Shown one piece after another: positions 13,001 through 24,780 of a stretch of 64,000 nt of DNA (position 1 is the stretch's first letter; each line of letters opens with the position of its first letter). The notes under the pieces are model-generated. The model saw only the letters and a list, made by a program, of their open reading frames with translations, searched no databases and was not told the DNA's origin. The position numbers were made by a program, and so were the translations under genes. Source of the DNA: Heterostelium album PN500 (Eukaryota; Evosea; Eumycetozoa; Acytosteliales; Acytosteliaceae); contig NW_008805063.1 in NCBI RefSeq assembly GCF_000004825.1, positions 434,857 through 498,856 on the forward strand, written 5' to 3'.

Positions 13001-16000
13001 CTCAAACCAGACATGAGCCAAGAACAGATCTTGACACTGCTCGCCAACTCTTCAGAGTTTGAAAATGTCAATCTCCGTGAAGAGGAAGTTAAGGAGCTCA
13101 CCGATCTCTCTGCCAACAACTGTTTCTACCAGTCGGAGGTCAATGATAAATACTCAAAGGTCAAGGTTATCTTGCAATCCTTTTTGTCACGTGCTCGTGT
13201 CGATGGATTCTCGCTTGTCTCTGACTCTAACTACATCATTCAAAACTCGAGTCGTATCTTGCGTGGTCTCTTTGAGATCACTATGAAGCGTGGTTGGTGC
13301 AGTGTATCGAAGCAGGTTCTCGATCTATGTAAAATGATTGATCACCAACAATGGCATTTCGAATCACCACTTCGCCAACTTGGTATTCTCCACCAAGAGA
13401 CTCTCAAGAAGCTCGAAGAGCAAGAGTTGGGCGTTGAAGATGTCGCTGATATGGAGGCATCCGAATTGGCACCGATCGTTGGAAATCCAGCCATTGCCAA
13501 ATCCACCATTAGAGTTGCACGTCAATTCCCAAAGCTAGAGTTTGACATTGAGATTCAACCGATCACCTCTAGTATCATCAAGATCAACCTCCAGGTGCTC
13601 CCTTACTTTGAGTGGAATGACCGTGTCCACGGCGACTCTCAACCGTTTTGGTTCTGGATTGAAGACAGTGAGAATGAATATATCTATAACAGCGATTACT
13701 TTATTCTTACCAAGCGTGCATTTATGAATCACGAGAATGAACCAATCAAACTAAGTTATATCATTCCAATGCCAAATCCATTGCCAAGTCAATTCTTTAT
13801 CCATTATATTAGTGACCGTTGGTTGAATTGCGATGAAAGAATACCAATTTCATTCAAACATTTGATTATTCCGCATCAGAATCGTGTCATCAATACAGAG
13901 TTGCTCGATCTCCAACCACTTCCAGTGCAGGCACTCAAGAATCCAGAGTTTGAAAAACTATTCAAATTCAGTCATTTCAATCCGATTCAAACTCAAGTAT
14001 TCCATACTCTCTATCATACCAACAACAATGTGCTGCTAGGTTCGCCAACTGGTTCCGGTAAAACCATTTGCGCAGAGCTTGCCATGTTCAAAGTGTTCCG
14101 TGATGAACCATCGATGAAGGTTGTTTATATCGCTCCATTGAAGGCATTGGTTCGTGAGCGTATGAATGATTGGAATGTCAAACTCTCTGAAAAGCTTGGA
14201 AAGAAGTTGGTTGAGTTGACTGGTGACTACACTCCCAACATGATTGCACTGCAAAATGCCGACGTCGTTACTACCACACCAGAAAAGTGGGACGGTATCA
14301 GTAGAAATTGGAAGAACAGAAGCTATGTAACATCGGTATCACTCTTGATTATCGATGAGATTCATTTGCTCGGTGAACTTCGTGGTCCAACTCTTGAGGT
14401 GATTGTATCGCGTATGAAGCAAATCTCAAAGGAGACTGGTCACAAGATTCGTATCATTGGTCTCTCGACTGCCATGGCCAATGCAGTCGATCTGGCAGAG
14501 TGGATGGGTATTGAGAAGGTCGGTCTATTCAACTTTAGACCATCGTGTCGTCCCGTACCAATTGAAGTACATATCCAAGGTTTTGCCGGAAAGCACTACT
14601 GTCCACGTATGCAAACCATGAACAAGCCAGCGTTTGCAGCGATCAAGACCTATTCACCAAACAAGTCGGTTCTCATCTTTGTTTCTTCGCGTCGTCAAAC
14701 TCGTTTGACTGCACTCGATCTCATCTCACATTTGGTTGCCGACGATCCAACACAATGGTTACACACCGACATTGAGCCAATCCTCGATCGTGTAAGAGAT
14801 GGTCATCTCAAACACACACTCTCCTTTGGTATCGGTATGCATCATGCCGGTCTCAATGACAACGATCGTTCGATCTGTGAGACTCTGTTTGCAGAGAACA
14901 AGATTCAGATTCTCATTTCCACATCCACTTTGGCTTGGGGTGTCAATTTGCCTGCTCATCTTGTTATTGTCAAGGGAACCGAATATTTCGATGGACGTAC
15001 CAAGCGTTATGTCGACTATCCACTAACCGATGTTCTTCAGATGATGGGTCGTGCCGGTAGACCGCAGTTTGACAAAGAAGGTAAAGCTGTCATCATGGTT
15101 CACGAACCAAAGAAGAACTTTTACAAGAAGTTCCTCTACGACCCATTCCCAGTGGAATCTCATCTCAAGGAGTTCTTACACGACCATCTTAACGCCGAGA
15201 TTGTTGCTGGTACCATTCAATCGAAACAAGGTGGAATAGAATACTTGACCAATACATTCTTTTTCAGACGTCTATTGATCAGTCCAACCTACTATGGTCT
15301 TCAAGACAATTCAGTGGATACAATCAATCGATTCCTCTCAGAGCTACTCGATAGAACCTTGGATGATCTTGCCAAGTCCAACTGTATCATTGTCGATGAA
15401 AACGATCAAATTGAACCATCGACACTTGGAAGAATCGCATCGTTCTACTATCTCAACTATCGTACTATTGAGAACTTTACCAAGGAGATCAAACACAATA
15501 GTGAGATAAAATCGTTGCTCAAGACACTCTGCGATGCCTATGAGTACCACGAATTCCCAGTTCGTCACAATGAAGATCTAATGAACAAGGAATTGAACGA
15601 GAAGCTTCCAATCAAGTTGATTCGTCACGACGATCCACATACCAAGGTTCATCTCTTGCTCCAAGCTCACTTTGAGAGAGCGATGCTACCAATCTCTGAT
15701 TATGTGACCGATACTAAATCTGCGCTAGACCAAGGTATCCGTATTCTTCAAGCAATGATTGACGTTGCCGGTGAATTTGAATACTTTGCCACTGTTATTC
15801 AAATCATCCGTCTCTTGCAAATGTTTGTCCAAGGTCGTTGGGATACCGATAGCAACCTATTGACACTTCCATACATGACCAAAGACATTGTAGAACTCAT
15901 CTCAAAGAATTTGAATATAAACAGTCTCAAGGAATTGACTGCTGCTCCACAAGATAAACTCAAATTGGTACTCGACAACTCACCTCTCCAACCCCAAGAG

Positions 16001-16393
16001 GTAAAGGATATCATTCATGTGGTCAATCATCTTCCACGTATCAAGGTCACTCAGATCCTACCTGAAAAGATTTTAGCTGGTAGAGAAACAACCCTCAAGG
16101 TGAAGATTCAGAGAATGAACAAGTTGTTCCCCAACGGATTTGCCTATGCTCCACAATATCCAAAGAACAAAGACGAAGGTTGGATCATCATTTTGACTGA
16201 CGAAAAAGAACAATTCTTGGGATTAAAGAGAATTTCCCAAATGTCAAAGAATTCAACATCCGTTGTCTCTGCATTCACTGTTATCCCACCAGAGGCAACT
16301 ACCGCAGTCTATCATGTAAAGGTTTACTCTGACAATTATATTGGATTGGATTATTTCCATACTTTTTCAGTAAAGATTGATTTGAAAAAATAA
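9765..16393 (+). CDS. ascc3: ASCC3 / Slh1-type dual-cassette Ski2-like helicase
   Basis: Four exons (9765-9960, 10058-10738, 10813-11228, 11318-16393) give 2122 residues, close to human ASCC3 (about 2200). It is the helicase of the ASC-1 complex, which splits collided ribosomes in ribosome quality control and unwinds DNA for AlkB-type alkylation repair. Cassette 1 has APTGAGKT (494-501) and DEIH (606-609); cassette 2 has SPTGSGKT (about 1340-1347) and DEIH (about 1444). Each is followed by a winged helix and a Sec63 unit. An intact DEIH in cassette 2 and the N-terminal 'ILGFEYLDFIEQLITNR' motif favour ASCC3 over the spliceosomal Brr2. Asn, Gln and Ser runs near residues 245-295 are typical dictyostelid inserts between conserved segments. 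Exon 1 carries the region matching the human N-terminus. Confidence 0.97.
9969..10007. repeat. (AAT)n repeat in ASCC3 intron 1
   Basis: About thirteen trinucleotide units just inside the 5' end of the first intron. Confidence 0.9.
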
Positions 16394-16526
16394 AATAAAC
16401 AAATTCAATTCATAAATTGACAAGATAAGATTACATTTGTGCTAATGAAAATAATTTTTAAAAAGACTTTGATTTAAACAAATCTCAAACGGTTTTATTT
16501 TGTTTTAATATGTTAAAGTTTTTTTT

Positions 16527-16811
16527 TCAAATGTGATTGGCATCATTATATTTACTTCCTGCGGCTGCTCTCCTTTGAGCCTCTCTAGCGGCAGCAGCAT
16601 TTGCTGCTTGAGCGTTGGCTCTATTATTTTCAGCTTGTCTTCTAGCTGCTTCCTGACCTGCACCATCTAGAAAATAAAATAAATAAATTAATTAAAATTG
16701 AAAAAATAACCTTTCTTTATTATATTTACCCCAATTGATATTATTTTCATTAGACACAACAACTGAAATTGTTAACATTACTAAAAATAAGACTAGAAAT
16801 GTTTTATTCAT
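16527..16811 (-). CDS. Tiny secreted Ala/Arg/Asn-rich peptide precursor (73 aa)
   Basis: Reading the minus strand, exon 1 is 16730-16811 and exon 2 is 16527-16666. They are joined by a 63-bp intron (GTAAAT...TTCTAG) that splits an Asp codon. Residues 1-20 are a strong signal peptide (MNKTFLVLFLVMLTISVVVS). The rest is a short, polar, Ala-rich segment (EAARRQAENNRANAQAANAAAAR and on) likely to form an amphipathic charged helix, ending in DANHI. There are no cysteines. Frame continuity across the intron and the signal peptide make it credible despite its size. I do not recognise a family; a secreted signal peptide or antimicrobial-type helix are only guesses. It is convergent with ASCC3, 133 bp away. 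Confidence 0.72.
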
Positions 16812-18066
16812 TTTAGATGTTTATTATAGTTTATTAATTTCTAAAGTTTCTTTTCTAAAAAACAAATATTTTTTTGATTTTTACTTCTTAAAATAATTCA
16901 AATGCGGTGTTATTTATAGAAAGAAAGGAAAGAGATTATTTTCTTAAATTGAATTTAATTTATTTTAGAGATAATATTATATATGGCATTCAATAAAGTC
17001 AACATTTCAAAAAGTGGATAAATGTGTTAAACTTTTAGTATTCAAAAATTTTGTGGTTATAATTAGATAAGTTACCCTATTTAAGAATTATAATTAGAAG
17101 GATAATTTAATATTAATTATAGTATTGGATTGAAGTGTTTAAATTAAGAAATCCAAATTGATCATTTTTCTCCTTACTTTAAATTAAAAGTCTAATTTTC
17201 AAATTAAAATTTTATAGTTATTCTTCTATCCCAATCTTGGTGAATACATTTGGTTGTTCAATTTAAATGTAACAAACTTTACCAAAAATTCTTATTTCTT
17301 TTTAATCGGTTCTGATACTTGGAAATCTCAAATTCTAAAATTCTTTATCCATTTTTTTGATCTAGCCATAAACTTACAAAATGAAACAATCCTTTTCAAA
17401 ACCAATAAGCATATAAACCGAAGTGAAAGAATACGAGTTGGGAATGAAATCTCCAAAAATACAATCATAACACCGAATACAATATAATATATTCCCAGTA
17501 CGAAACCTTTATTAAATTTACTTGGTATGTTAAATTGAGTTAGGGATCTTTTTTATATCTTTAACCTATTCTTGTTTTTTTTGCAAAAACAAATTGATCA
17601 AAACCTATAGGAGAATTTATTTAATATTAACCTTAAACTTTATGTTTTATTAAAAATTCTCGAAAAGTTGAAGAACAGAAAGATTTTCTTCAGAGAAAGG
17701 AGACCAAATGCCATTATTCCAGCTAAAGCAAGACCTGTCCAAAAATATCAAAGGGGTGTGTAACGACAATACCACTTTTTCAAAATTCAAATTATTTTTC
17801 ATTTTTAAAAAACTCAACGACTATTCAAAAAACGAACGATCAACTTTACTATTCAAGTTCTTACACTAACTTTGAATAGGTATGATCAATTTATATTTAA
17901 TAAACATAAAAACAAGTTCTTACACTAACTTTGAATAGACTTTGAATTATTTGAGTTGATAATTAATAAATAAATAGACTGATCATCTACCTATTTATTA
18001 AAGGTGAACTTTGCCAAGGCATCATGTTCGTCCGCATGCGGTAAAGAATTTATTAAATGTTTTTAT
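16812..18066. other. Intergenic region with direct repeat; possible gene remnant
   Basis: Mostly A+T-rich. An exact 26-bp direct repeat occurs at 17854-17879 and 17913-17938, next to the tRNA gene. On the minus strand at about 17650-17760 a short frame ends in a hydrophobic helix plus basic tail (ALAGIMAFGLLSLKK), like the C-terminus of a small membrane protein. No upstream exon could be joined, so it may be a remnant. Confidence 0.5.
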
Positions 18067-18149
18067 CGACATCTGCAGGATTCGAACCTGCGCCCCCGAA
18101 GGGATTTCCTTAGCAGGGAAACGCCTTAAAACCACTCGGCCAAGATGTC
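18067..18149 (-). tRNA. tRNA-Ser(GCT)
   Basis: Type II tRNA read on the minus strand: acceptor GACATCT (18149-18143) pairs perfectly with AGATGTC (18074-18068), with G as discriminator at 18067, as expected for serine. The D arm carries box A (TGGCCGAGTGG). The anticodon stem TTTCC/GGAAA closes the loop CTGCTAA with anticodon GCT, reading AGC/AGU. A long variable arm (TCCCTTCGGGGGC) and T arm GCAGG-TTCGAAT-CCTGC containing box B follow. No intron. Confidence 0.97.
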
Positions 18150-18541
18150 ATTTTTGATGATGATAAGTGAAAAAAATTGAACTCAATCGTGTTTAGTAAA
18201 ACTCACTTTTTATTTGTTTAAACTCTAACATAGAAAGGAGTTTGTAATTGTATTTTTTTTTTATAAAATTTCAAGTGATGTTGAGTTGTATTTAATTATT
18301 TCCAACTGTTTTCAAACCTATAAAAACTAATATATAATAGGTATTAAGATTAATGGAATATTTACAATTCAAATGAAATGCTGATGATGTTTCTAAAAAT
18401 TAATGAACTCAATTGGATATTAATAAAATTAAAATTAAGTATCTGTTCTTATAATACTTTCTCTCATATATGTTAAACAATAATATTATTATCACAACTT
18501 GTGTGAATCGTCAACCCTAATATATTAACTAAATTTACAAT
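18150..18541. other. Intergenic region, no gene seen
   Basis: Spacer between the tRNA (upstream side) and the 3' end of the phosphohexomutase gene; no feature recognised. Confidence 0.6.
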
Positions 18542-20039
18542 TTATTTTCTCTTTGATTCAATCTCTTGAATGAATTTAGCGGCAATCGATGTTGCCAACT
18601 CTAAATCCTTTGCCTCTGCAATAACACGAATGATATGCTCGGTATTTGATTTTCTGAGATGAACCCACCACTCTGGTGCGTCGATCTTCAAACCATCGTC
18701 CTCGTTGATCAATACACCTTGCTTTCCACGATACTCTGCTTTGTAGTCGTTTAGAATGGCATCTGGGTTCAATCCCTCGATACCAGCCTTTAGCTTTACA
18801 ATCTCGTATTGTGGCAGTGTCTTTTTGACTTCGGAAATCTTACGGATACCACGATTGGCCATCAATTGGAATGCAAGTGCCGCAGCAACTGGCGCGTCAC
18901 GTCCAATATGAATATCGGGCAGCATCACACCACCATTACCCTCACCTCCAATCACAGCATTCTCGCGCAACATGCATTGCGCCACCTGGATCTCACCGAC
19001 CGGAGCACACACCACTCGCGACTCATACTTTTTAGCAATGTCATCGAGTGCTCTCGACGAAGAGAGATTCTTGGCAACTACACCACGACGTCCGACATCG
19101 CCAAGCATAAACTCCACCGCCATTGCAAGTGTATATTCTTCACCAAGCGGCTTACCGTGCTCGTCGATAAACACACAACGATCGACATCGGGATCCACTG
19201 CAATTCCGAAATCAACGTTGTGTTTACGCACCGACTCACAGAGTTGTGAGAGATTCGCGGGGATTGGTTCGGGTGTATGAGCAAACAGTCCTGTTGGCTC
19301 CATGTTGAGTCCATCGACAATCTCAATATCCAGTCGATGACATAGTTCACGCATGATCGGTCCACCTGCACCATTGACAGTATCCAAACAGCATCTAAAG
19401 TGTTGTGAACGAATCTTCTCGACATCGATGAATGGCAATGCGTAGATAGCATCCAAATGCTTTCGGTTGGCGTGGTCGACCACTTCGATCGCACCCACCT
19501 TATCATAAGTAACATAACGAGACATTGGAATCTTCTCATCGGCCAACTTGAACAACGATTCACATGCCTCTGGTGAAATAAACAATCCATCCGATCCTAT
19601 GAATTTCAAACCGTTCCACTCCACTGGATTATGACTACTTGTAATAACAATTCCACCGGAACATTTTAATTCCGTTGTCATAAATTGTACCTAATAACAA
19701 GAGAATTGAATTGATTAACATAAACATAACAACAATAATAATAATAATAATAATAATGGAAAGTAATATAATTTATAAATTCCATACAGTTGGAGTAGTT
19801 GCAATACCGATTTGATAGACATGATATCCACATGCAGAGAGAGTACCAACTACCAATCTTTCTACCCAGGGACCAGATACACGAGAGTCACGACCAACCA
19901 CTATTTTATGTTGTTTCTGGTGATACAATGGTCCTTCCAACATCATTGTGAAAGCTGCAATATGTGCAACAATGACCTCTGGTGAAAGAGTATCACCAAT
20001 GACACCTCTAACACCTGAAATAGTTCTAATTAAACTCAT
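18542..20039 (-). CDS. Phosphoglucosamine/phosphomannomutase-type phosphohexomutase (bacterial GlmM-like)
   Basis: Minus-strand exons 19788-20039 and 18542-19690 (97-bp intron, phase 0) give 466 residues. The enzyme family moves phosphate between C6 and C1 of a hexose or hexosamine. All four signature loops are present: catalytic phosphoserine in TSSHNP (101-106, Ser103), metal loop DPDVDR (250-255), sugar-specificity loop GEGNGG (333-338) and phosphate-binding RKSNTE (430-435). The start 'SLIRTISGVRGVIGDTLSP' and the body closely resemble enzymes of the Bacteroidetes/Chlorobi group rather than the eukaryotic AGM1, PGM or PMM families, so bacterial ancestry is inferred. Substrate (glucosamine- versus mannose-phosphate) cannot be set from sequence. 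It is divergent from CCDC47. Confidence 0.92.
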
Positions 20040-20361
20040 TTATATAAAACTATTATTAAAAAAAAAGAAATAAAAATAATAAAAAAAAAAGAAAATATAA
20101 ATTAAACTTTCATTTAAATCCAGTCACCAATTTTATTTTGCTTAACACACAACATGATCATCAACATATATAAATATTCATTAATTTCTTTTTTTTTTTT
20201 TTTTTGATGTTCAGAACTGTCAAAATCCAAAAAAAATAAAGGAAAATAAAAAATAAAAAATCAATTACTTTTTTAGGTTTAATTTTATATCGATTTTTCA
20301 TTTTATTTGTATTTAAAATCCTATATATATATATAATTGAAAGATTTTAAATAAAGAAAAA
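20040..20361. promoter_or_regulatory. Shared intergenic promoter of phosphohexomutase (-) and CCDC47 (+)
   Basis: 322 bp between the two start codons, with long A and T tracts (for example around 20189-20205) and no open frame. Divergent arrangement makes it a bidirectional promoter by position; no specific factor site is claimed. Confidence 0.6.
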
Positions 20362-22031
20362 ATGAAATTGTTTTCAAAAACATCAATATTACTTTTAGTA
20401 GTGTTGATTTCAACACTTTTAATAAGTCTATCATATTCCCAAGTTGTAAGTAACATGCTACTTTTGAAGTTGAAAATAGCGATCGATCGATCGATTTAAT
20501 ATTAAAATGATTTCTTTTTTCATATCAGAATATTGGAAATAAACATATGGTTGAATATGATGAAGATGAATTCGAAGGTGTCGATCATTACGACCAGAGT
20601 GGTTATGCAAATTTGAATGGTGCAGAGGAAGATGGTGAAGCTACCGGAACTACAGAGGATGAGGAAGGATCCGGTGAATCAACAACCAACAAACCAACAG
20701 AAACCGAGAAACCAGCTGCTGCAGCTGCAGTAAAGAAACAAACAAACTACTATATGGAGATTGGATTTATCATTTTCATTGCTTGTTACATCGTAAACTA
20801 TTTCATTGGAAAGAGAACCAACCAAGAGTTGGTCACCGTTTGGGGTAGACGTTTCCGTAAGACCTTTGAGAGTAACTTCTCGTTCCTTGGTGACAAGGAA
20901 TCGTATGTCATCGTAAAGGTCGATCCAAACACCTACACCTTCACCTGCACCGGACGTATCAATTGCCAAGGTGCACTCGTCACCATCACCTTGAAGAAAC
21001 GTCAAGATCTCTTTTCAGTAATCTTTGATCTCGTTGGTTACGCAGATCCCGATCGTGTTGTAAGTTCAGATACAGAATTAACAAACAACAGGCAAACAAA
21101 CAATTCAATATGTTATTAATATAATATTCTCTATTTATTTTAAAACTAGACTATCGAAGTAGCAATGAATAATGAAGTAATGGAACCAATGATTTTCGCT
21201 GTAATCAAGAATAAGGCACTTAAATCATTCAGAGAGAATAATAATGATATTGTAATATTAAGAAAGATAGATAGATTGGATAGATAGTTCAAGGAATAGT
21301 TAACTAACCTAATATGATTATTATTATTATTTTTATTATTTTTATAATTTAGGAATTATTTGCATCAAAACAAACACCACCACTTCATCTCAATGATTCA
21401 TACACTGTTTTGGGTGATACCGAATGTTTACCATCACTCCTTTTGAAACCAGAGGTTGTTTCAGTTCTCAACAAATATGAAAGCTATTTCGAATCTATGC
21501 ACTTTACTGATCACTCTTTGATCAATCCAAAATAGTAAGAAATCTAATTATATATTAATCATTAATATTTCTTTATCAATTAATCAAAAAATGAATGTTT
21601 ATTTATAACAATAGTCCAAAGACATTATCGTTCTCATACAAATTACCAAAGATTAAGGATATCGATAATATTCATCAATTGACTTTAATGTCAATGTATT
21701 TCATTGATTATATTGCATCTGCTTCACTTCCAAAGAATGTAAGTTTATCATAAACAATAATGAGATGATCTATTTTTTACTAACTAATCGATTGTATTTA
21801 TAGTATAAGATTAAAGCTGAAAAACTTAGAGAGAAACAACGTGAAGCAGTCTTTAAGCAAACTCATCTTGAAAGACAAGAAGCCGCTCAAAAGAAGAAAT
21901 ACGAAAAGGAGCAAAAAGAGAAAGAAAAGATTGCCAAACTCACTCCAGAAGAACAAAGAAAGAGAGACGAAAAGGAATACAAGAAAGAATTGAAAAAGAA
22001 ACAACAAAAAGGAAGAGTTATCATTGGTTAA
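20362..22031 (+). CDS. ccdc47: CCDC47 (PAT-complex ER membrane chaperone subunit)
   Basis: Six exons (20362-20445, 20529-21059, 21150-21251, 21353-21534, 21615-21738, 21804-22031) give 416 residues. CCDC47 partners Asterix in the PAT complex, which shields polar membrane helices during insertion at the ER translocon. Order: signal peptide (1-27); acidic luminal stretch rich in Asp and Glu; one membrane helix (about 103-122, preceded by the TNYYMEIG motif); a conserved cytosolic globular domain starting 'TNQELVTVWGRRFRKTFESNF'; and a C-terminal basic coiled coil (KLREKQREAVFKQ through the Lys-rich end) that contacts the ribosome in the human protein. Length is slightly below the human 483. All intron junctions keep frame. 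Confidence 0.95.
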
Positions 22032-22314
22032 ATTTAATAGATTAGTTTTTAATCAACTTTATATTGTTACGATTTTAAAAAAAAATTACCAGTATATATT
22101 AAATTATAATATTATATTAATGTATTAATAAGAAAAAGTAAATAAAATTGCGATCGCCTACTTTTTTTTTTAATATATAAATTAGAATAATTAATTTTTC
22201 GGAGTTTATTATTCATTATTTATATTATTATTTATTTACAGTACTATATTTATATTATATTATTTATATTATCTATTTATATATATATATATTATATTAA
22301 CTTGTATTTTTTTT

Positions 22315-24780
22315 TTAAAACTCTTTAATCATTTTACAAATAGAACAACCTAAACTAAATTCTTCGCAATGTGGATGTGCAATTTTAAGTGGACATGATT
22401 CAATGCCAGGACACATAGGTATCATTGATTTCGGCTTCTTTGTAAGGTAGTCACCTTTCTGTTGTTTAGTATGACAGGTGTCACAGAAATGAATCTTTCC
22501 CCAACAAAAGAATGATGCTATAGAACAACAGAAATGACATTTGAACTCCATGAAATCCCAACCGTGTATATTACACTTTTGATAGCATTCACCTCTACAG
22601 GATGGACATATCAAATCTTGAGAGTTGAACTCATCGTTCTCGTTACCCTGATCACATCGCACCTGTCCTGCGAAATAGGGAATCTTGCACTTGAAACAAA
22701 GATAATAGCTATAGTGATCCATTGCAAAAGCATCGGGGTTCTTGTACCATTTCGAGTATTTATCATCGATGATCTCCTTTGATTTATGCAGACCTTCAAA
22801 CACCAATCGTTGGCTTGCCTTTGACTGAACGAGTTCGCGCAGTTTCAGCTGCTCACCGAGTAGGTCGGCGAGTGCCGGATGCTTCATCATCTTGTTGCAA
22901 AGCGGACACTCCAGATGCTTGAAAGAGATACGCGGACTACTCGGTCGTTGTTGAATCCTGCTCTTGATACACGAAAAGTGGAATGCGTGTCCACACTCCA
23001 GTTGTACACAGGGTGCCGTCGACAGCTCCTCGTAGTAGCAGATATTACAGAGATCATGTGAATTCAATGTGATCGACTTTGATTTCTTCGGTTGACACTT
23101 TGCCTTGAAACAAGGTGGACATTGCTCCTCACCCGCTATACCCAGACAATTGTGTCCGCATGCCAAGCTCTTTCCACAACAGAGTAGCTTCTTCTCCTGG
23201 CACTCCTGTTGACCACAGATATTCTGGTGACCGGGCAATGTCTGATCAAAGTCGTCGGACACTGAAACACCCATCAACGAACTCTTACAGAATCTACACT
23301 TTCTCGACTCCAAATAACATTTGTACTCATCGCAATTGAAGCTATAGTGGTAGGGCATCGATTGACAACACGAACAAAACTCTGAGCTACAGTTTCCACA
23401 TCTAAATCTATTTTCATCTCTATGTCTTGCAGCTTCTTCGGTCATCTTTACTCCACTCGGGGACAATAAATGCAACTTTTTATTACTCTTTTGATCTTTC
23501 TTTGATTCCAATTTCTCATAGGCAACCAAACAATTTGGACACTTGAAAAAGTTTGAAGATGATTGAACAAATGATTCCAATGTAATATTTAAATATTTTT
23601 CAAACTCTACTTTATCTAAAATTTCCTATATTAACAATTTAATTAATTAGTAAGTTATTGTTGAAAATAATAATTGTTACTATTAATATCTACTTACTTT
23701 TAATAATGAAGGTTGAATTTTATAAAAACAAGAATTATGCAGACAATGTAAATTAGTTGGATCGGTTTCCAACTGTTTCTGTAAATCAGACTTTAAACAA
23801 TCGCGACAGAAATTGTGAAGACACTCTTCCATGAGAAAGAGATTGTCTGGCTTCTCCTTTCGGCTACACTGAAGACATCTTGATAGCATCTCTTCATCCA
23901 ATACCTCACTGGAATCCTTTACATGACTTTTTAAACCAGTACTGGAACAACCCGAATCAATAGATATCTCGCTGATACAACTATCCATCCGACTACTACT
24001 ACTATTACTGCTACTACTCATACTAGAATCTATAGCAATAGGTTTGTTTGATATCGATATATTCACTTCTTTATTTCTACCTAATAGACACCATCCATTT
24101 ATAACTGATGATGATGATGACGAGGAAGAGGAGGAGGAAGAGGAGATTGATGAACCAAGTGAATCATTTAGTTTGGATGAAGGTGATGGTGTTAATGAAG
24201 TCGATGTGGAGGAAGAGGAGGAAGAAGTAGAGGTGGTAGGATGTCCCTTCAAAATTAAATGTAACCATCCTCTTATTGGTTCTGGTTTACCAGTTCTCTC
24301 AACTGGATACCACTTATCAACTATTCTACCACGCTCCAATTCCACTGAAACTGTAGTCCAATCCAACACAACTGCACCAATCAGATTATTACTAAGAAAG
24401 AATATCTCTTTATCCCAAACCAATAAATTCATTACTGGTTTCATCGCATCCAATTGACTATTTAATAATTAGATAATGGAAATAAATAAAAACTTTCATA
24501 TTATCAAAAAAAAAAAAACTATTATTATTTTACTTACTAGTCAAAAGATTCATTCCAACTTGGTGATGGATTATTCTTTATAACTTTAGTATGTTGTGAT
24601 TTATTTAGATATCTCAACTCTACAAATGGATCATATTTTCCAATCTCTTTTTTCTTTAAACCTTTTGCCTCGACAACTAAATTTTCAATCAATTTTTTTT
24701 TATTAGTTTCTCTTATTATTGTATCTCTCTTTGTTTTTTTTCTGAATATTACCTAAAATATTTACAGAAAGTGGTTTCAT
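22315..24780 (-). CDS. C2-RBR-RCR hybrid E3 ubiquitin ligase (MYCBP2-type catalytic end)
   Basis: Minus-strand exons 24753-24780, 24538-24676, 23698-24457 and 22315-23625 give 745 residues. Domains: C2 (3-126, VVEAKGL...KYDPFVEL...NPSPSWNESF); Ser-rich linker; RING1 (Cys250/253/268, His270, Cys273/276/294/299); IBR-like zinc domain (338-407, Cys385/388/393/396, His402, Cys407); NF-X1-like CGH segment (459-485); second RING (502-552); and tandem-cysteine domain (619-739). The last two match the C-terminus of MYCBP2/PHR proteins, whose RCR mechanism relays ubiquitin between two cysteines to esterify Thr/Ser. Counterparts are Cys633 (QVRCD), Cys683 (SFFC) and His694 (DTCH); Asp646 replaces the human general-base Glu. 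Human MYCBP2 is about 4600 residues and has no C2-RBR front. Function as an esterifying ligase is inferred. Confidence 0.88.

Noticed and set aside
17254-17487. Open frame of 77 codons on the plus strand.
   Set aside because: No ATG start, no recognisable domain, low-complexity A+T-driven composition.
17650-17760. Minus-strand frame ending in a hydrophobic helix and basic tail.
   Set aside because: Looks like a membrane-protein C-terminus, but an in-frame stop precedes it and no donor exon could be joined.
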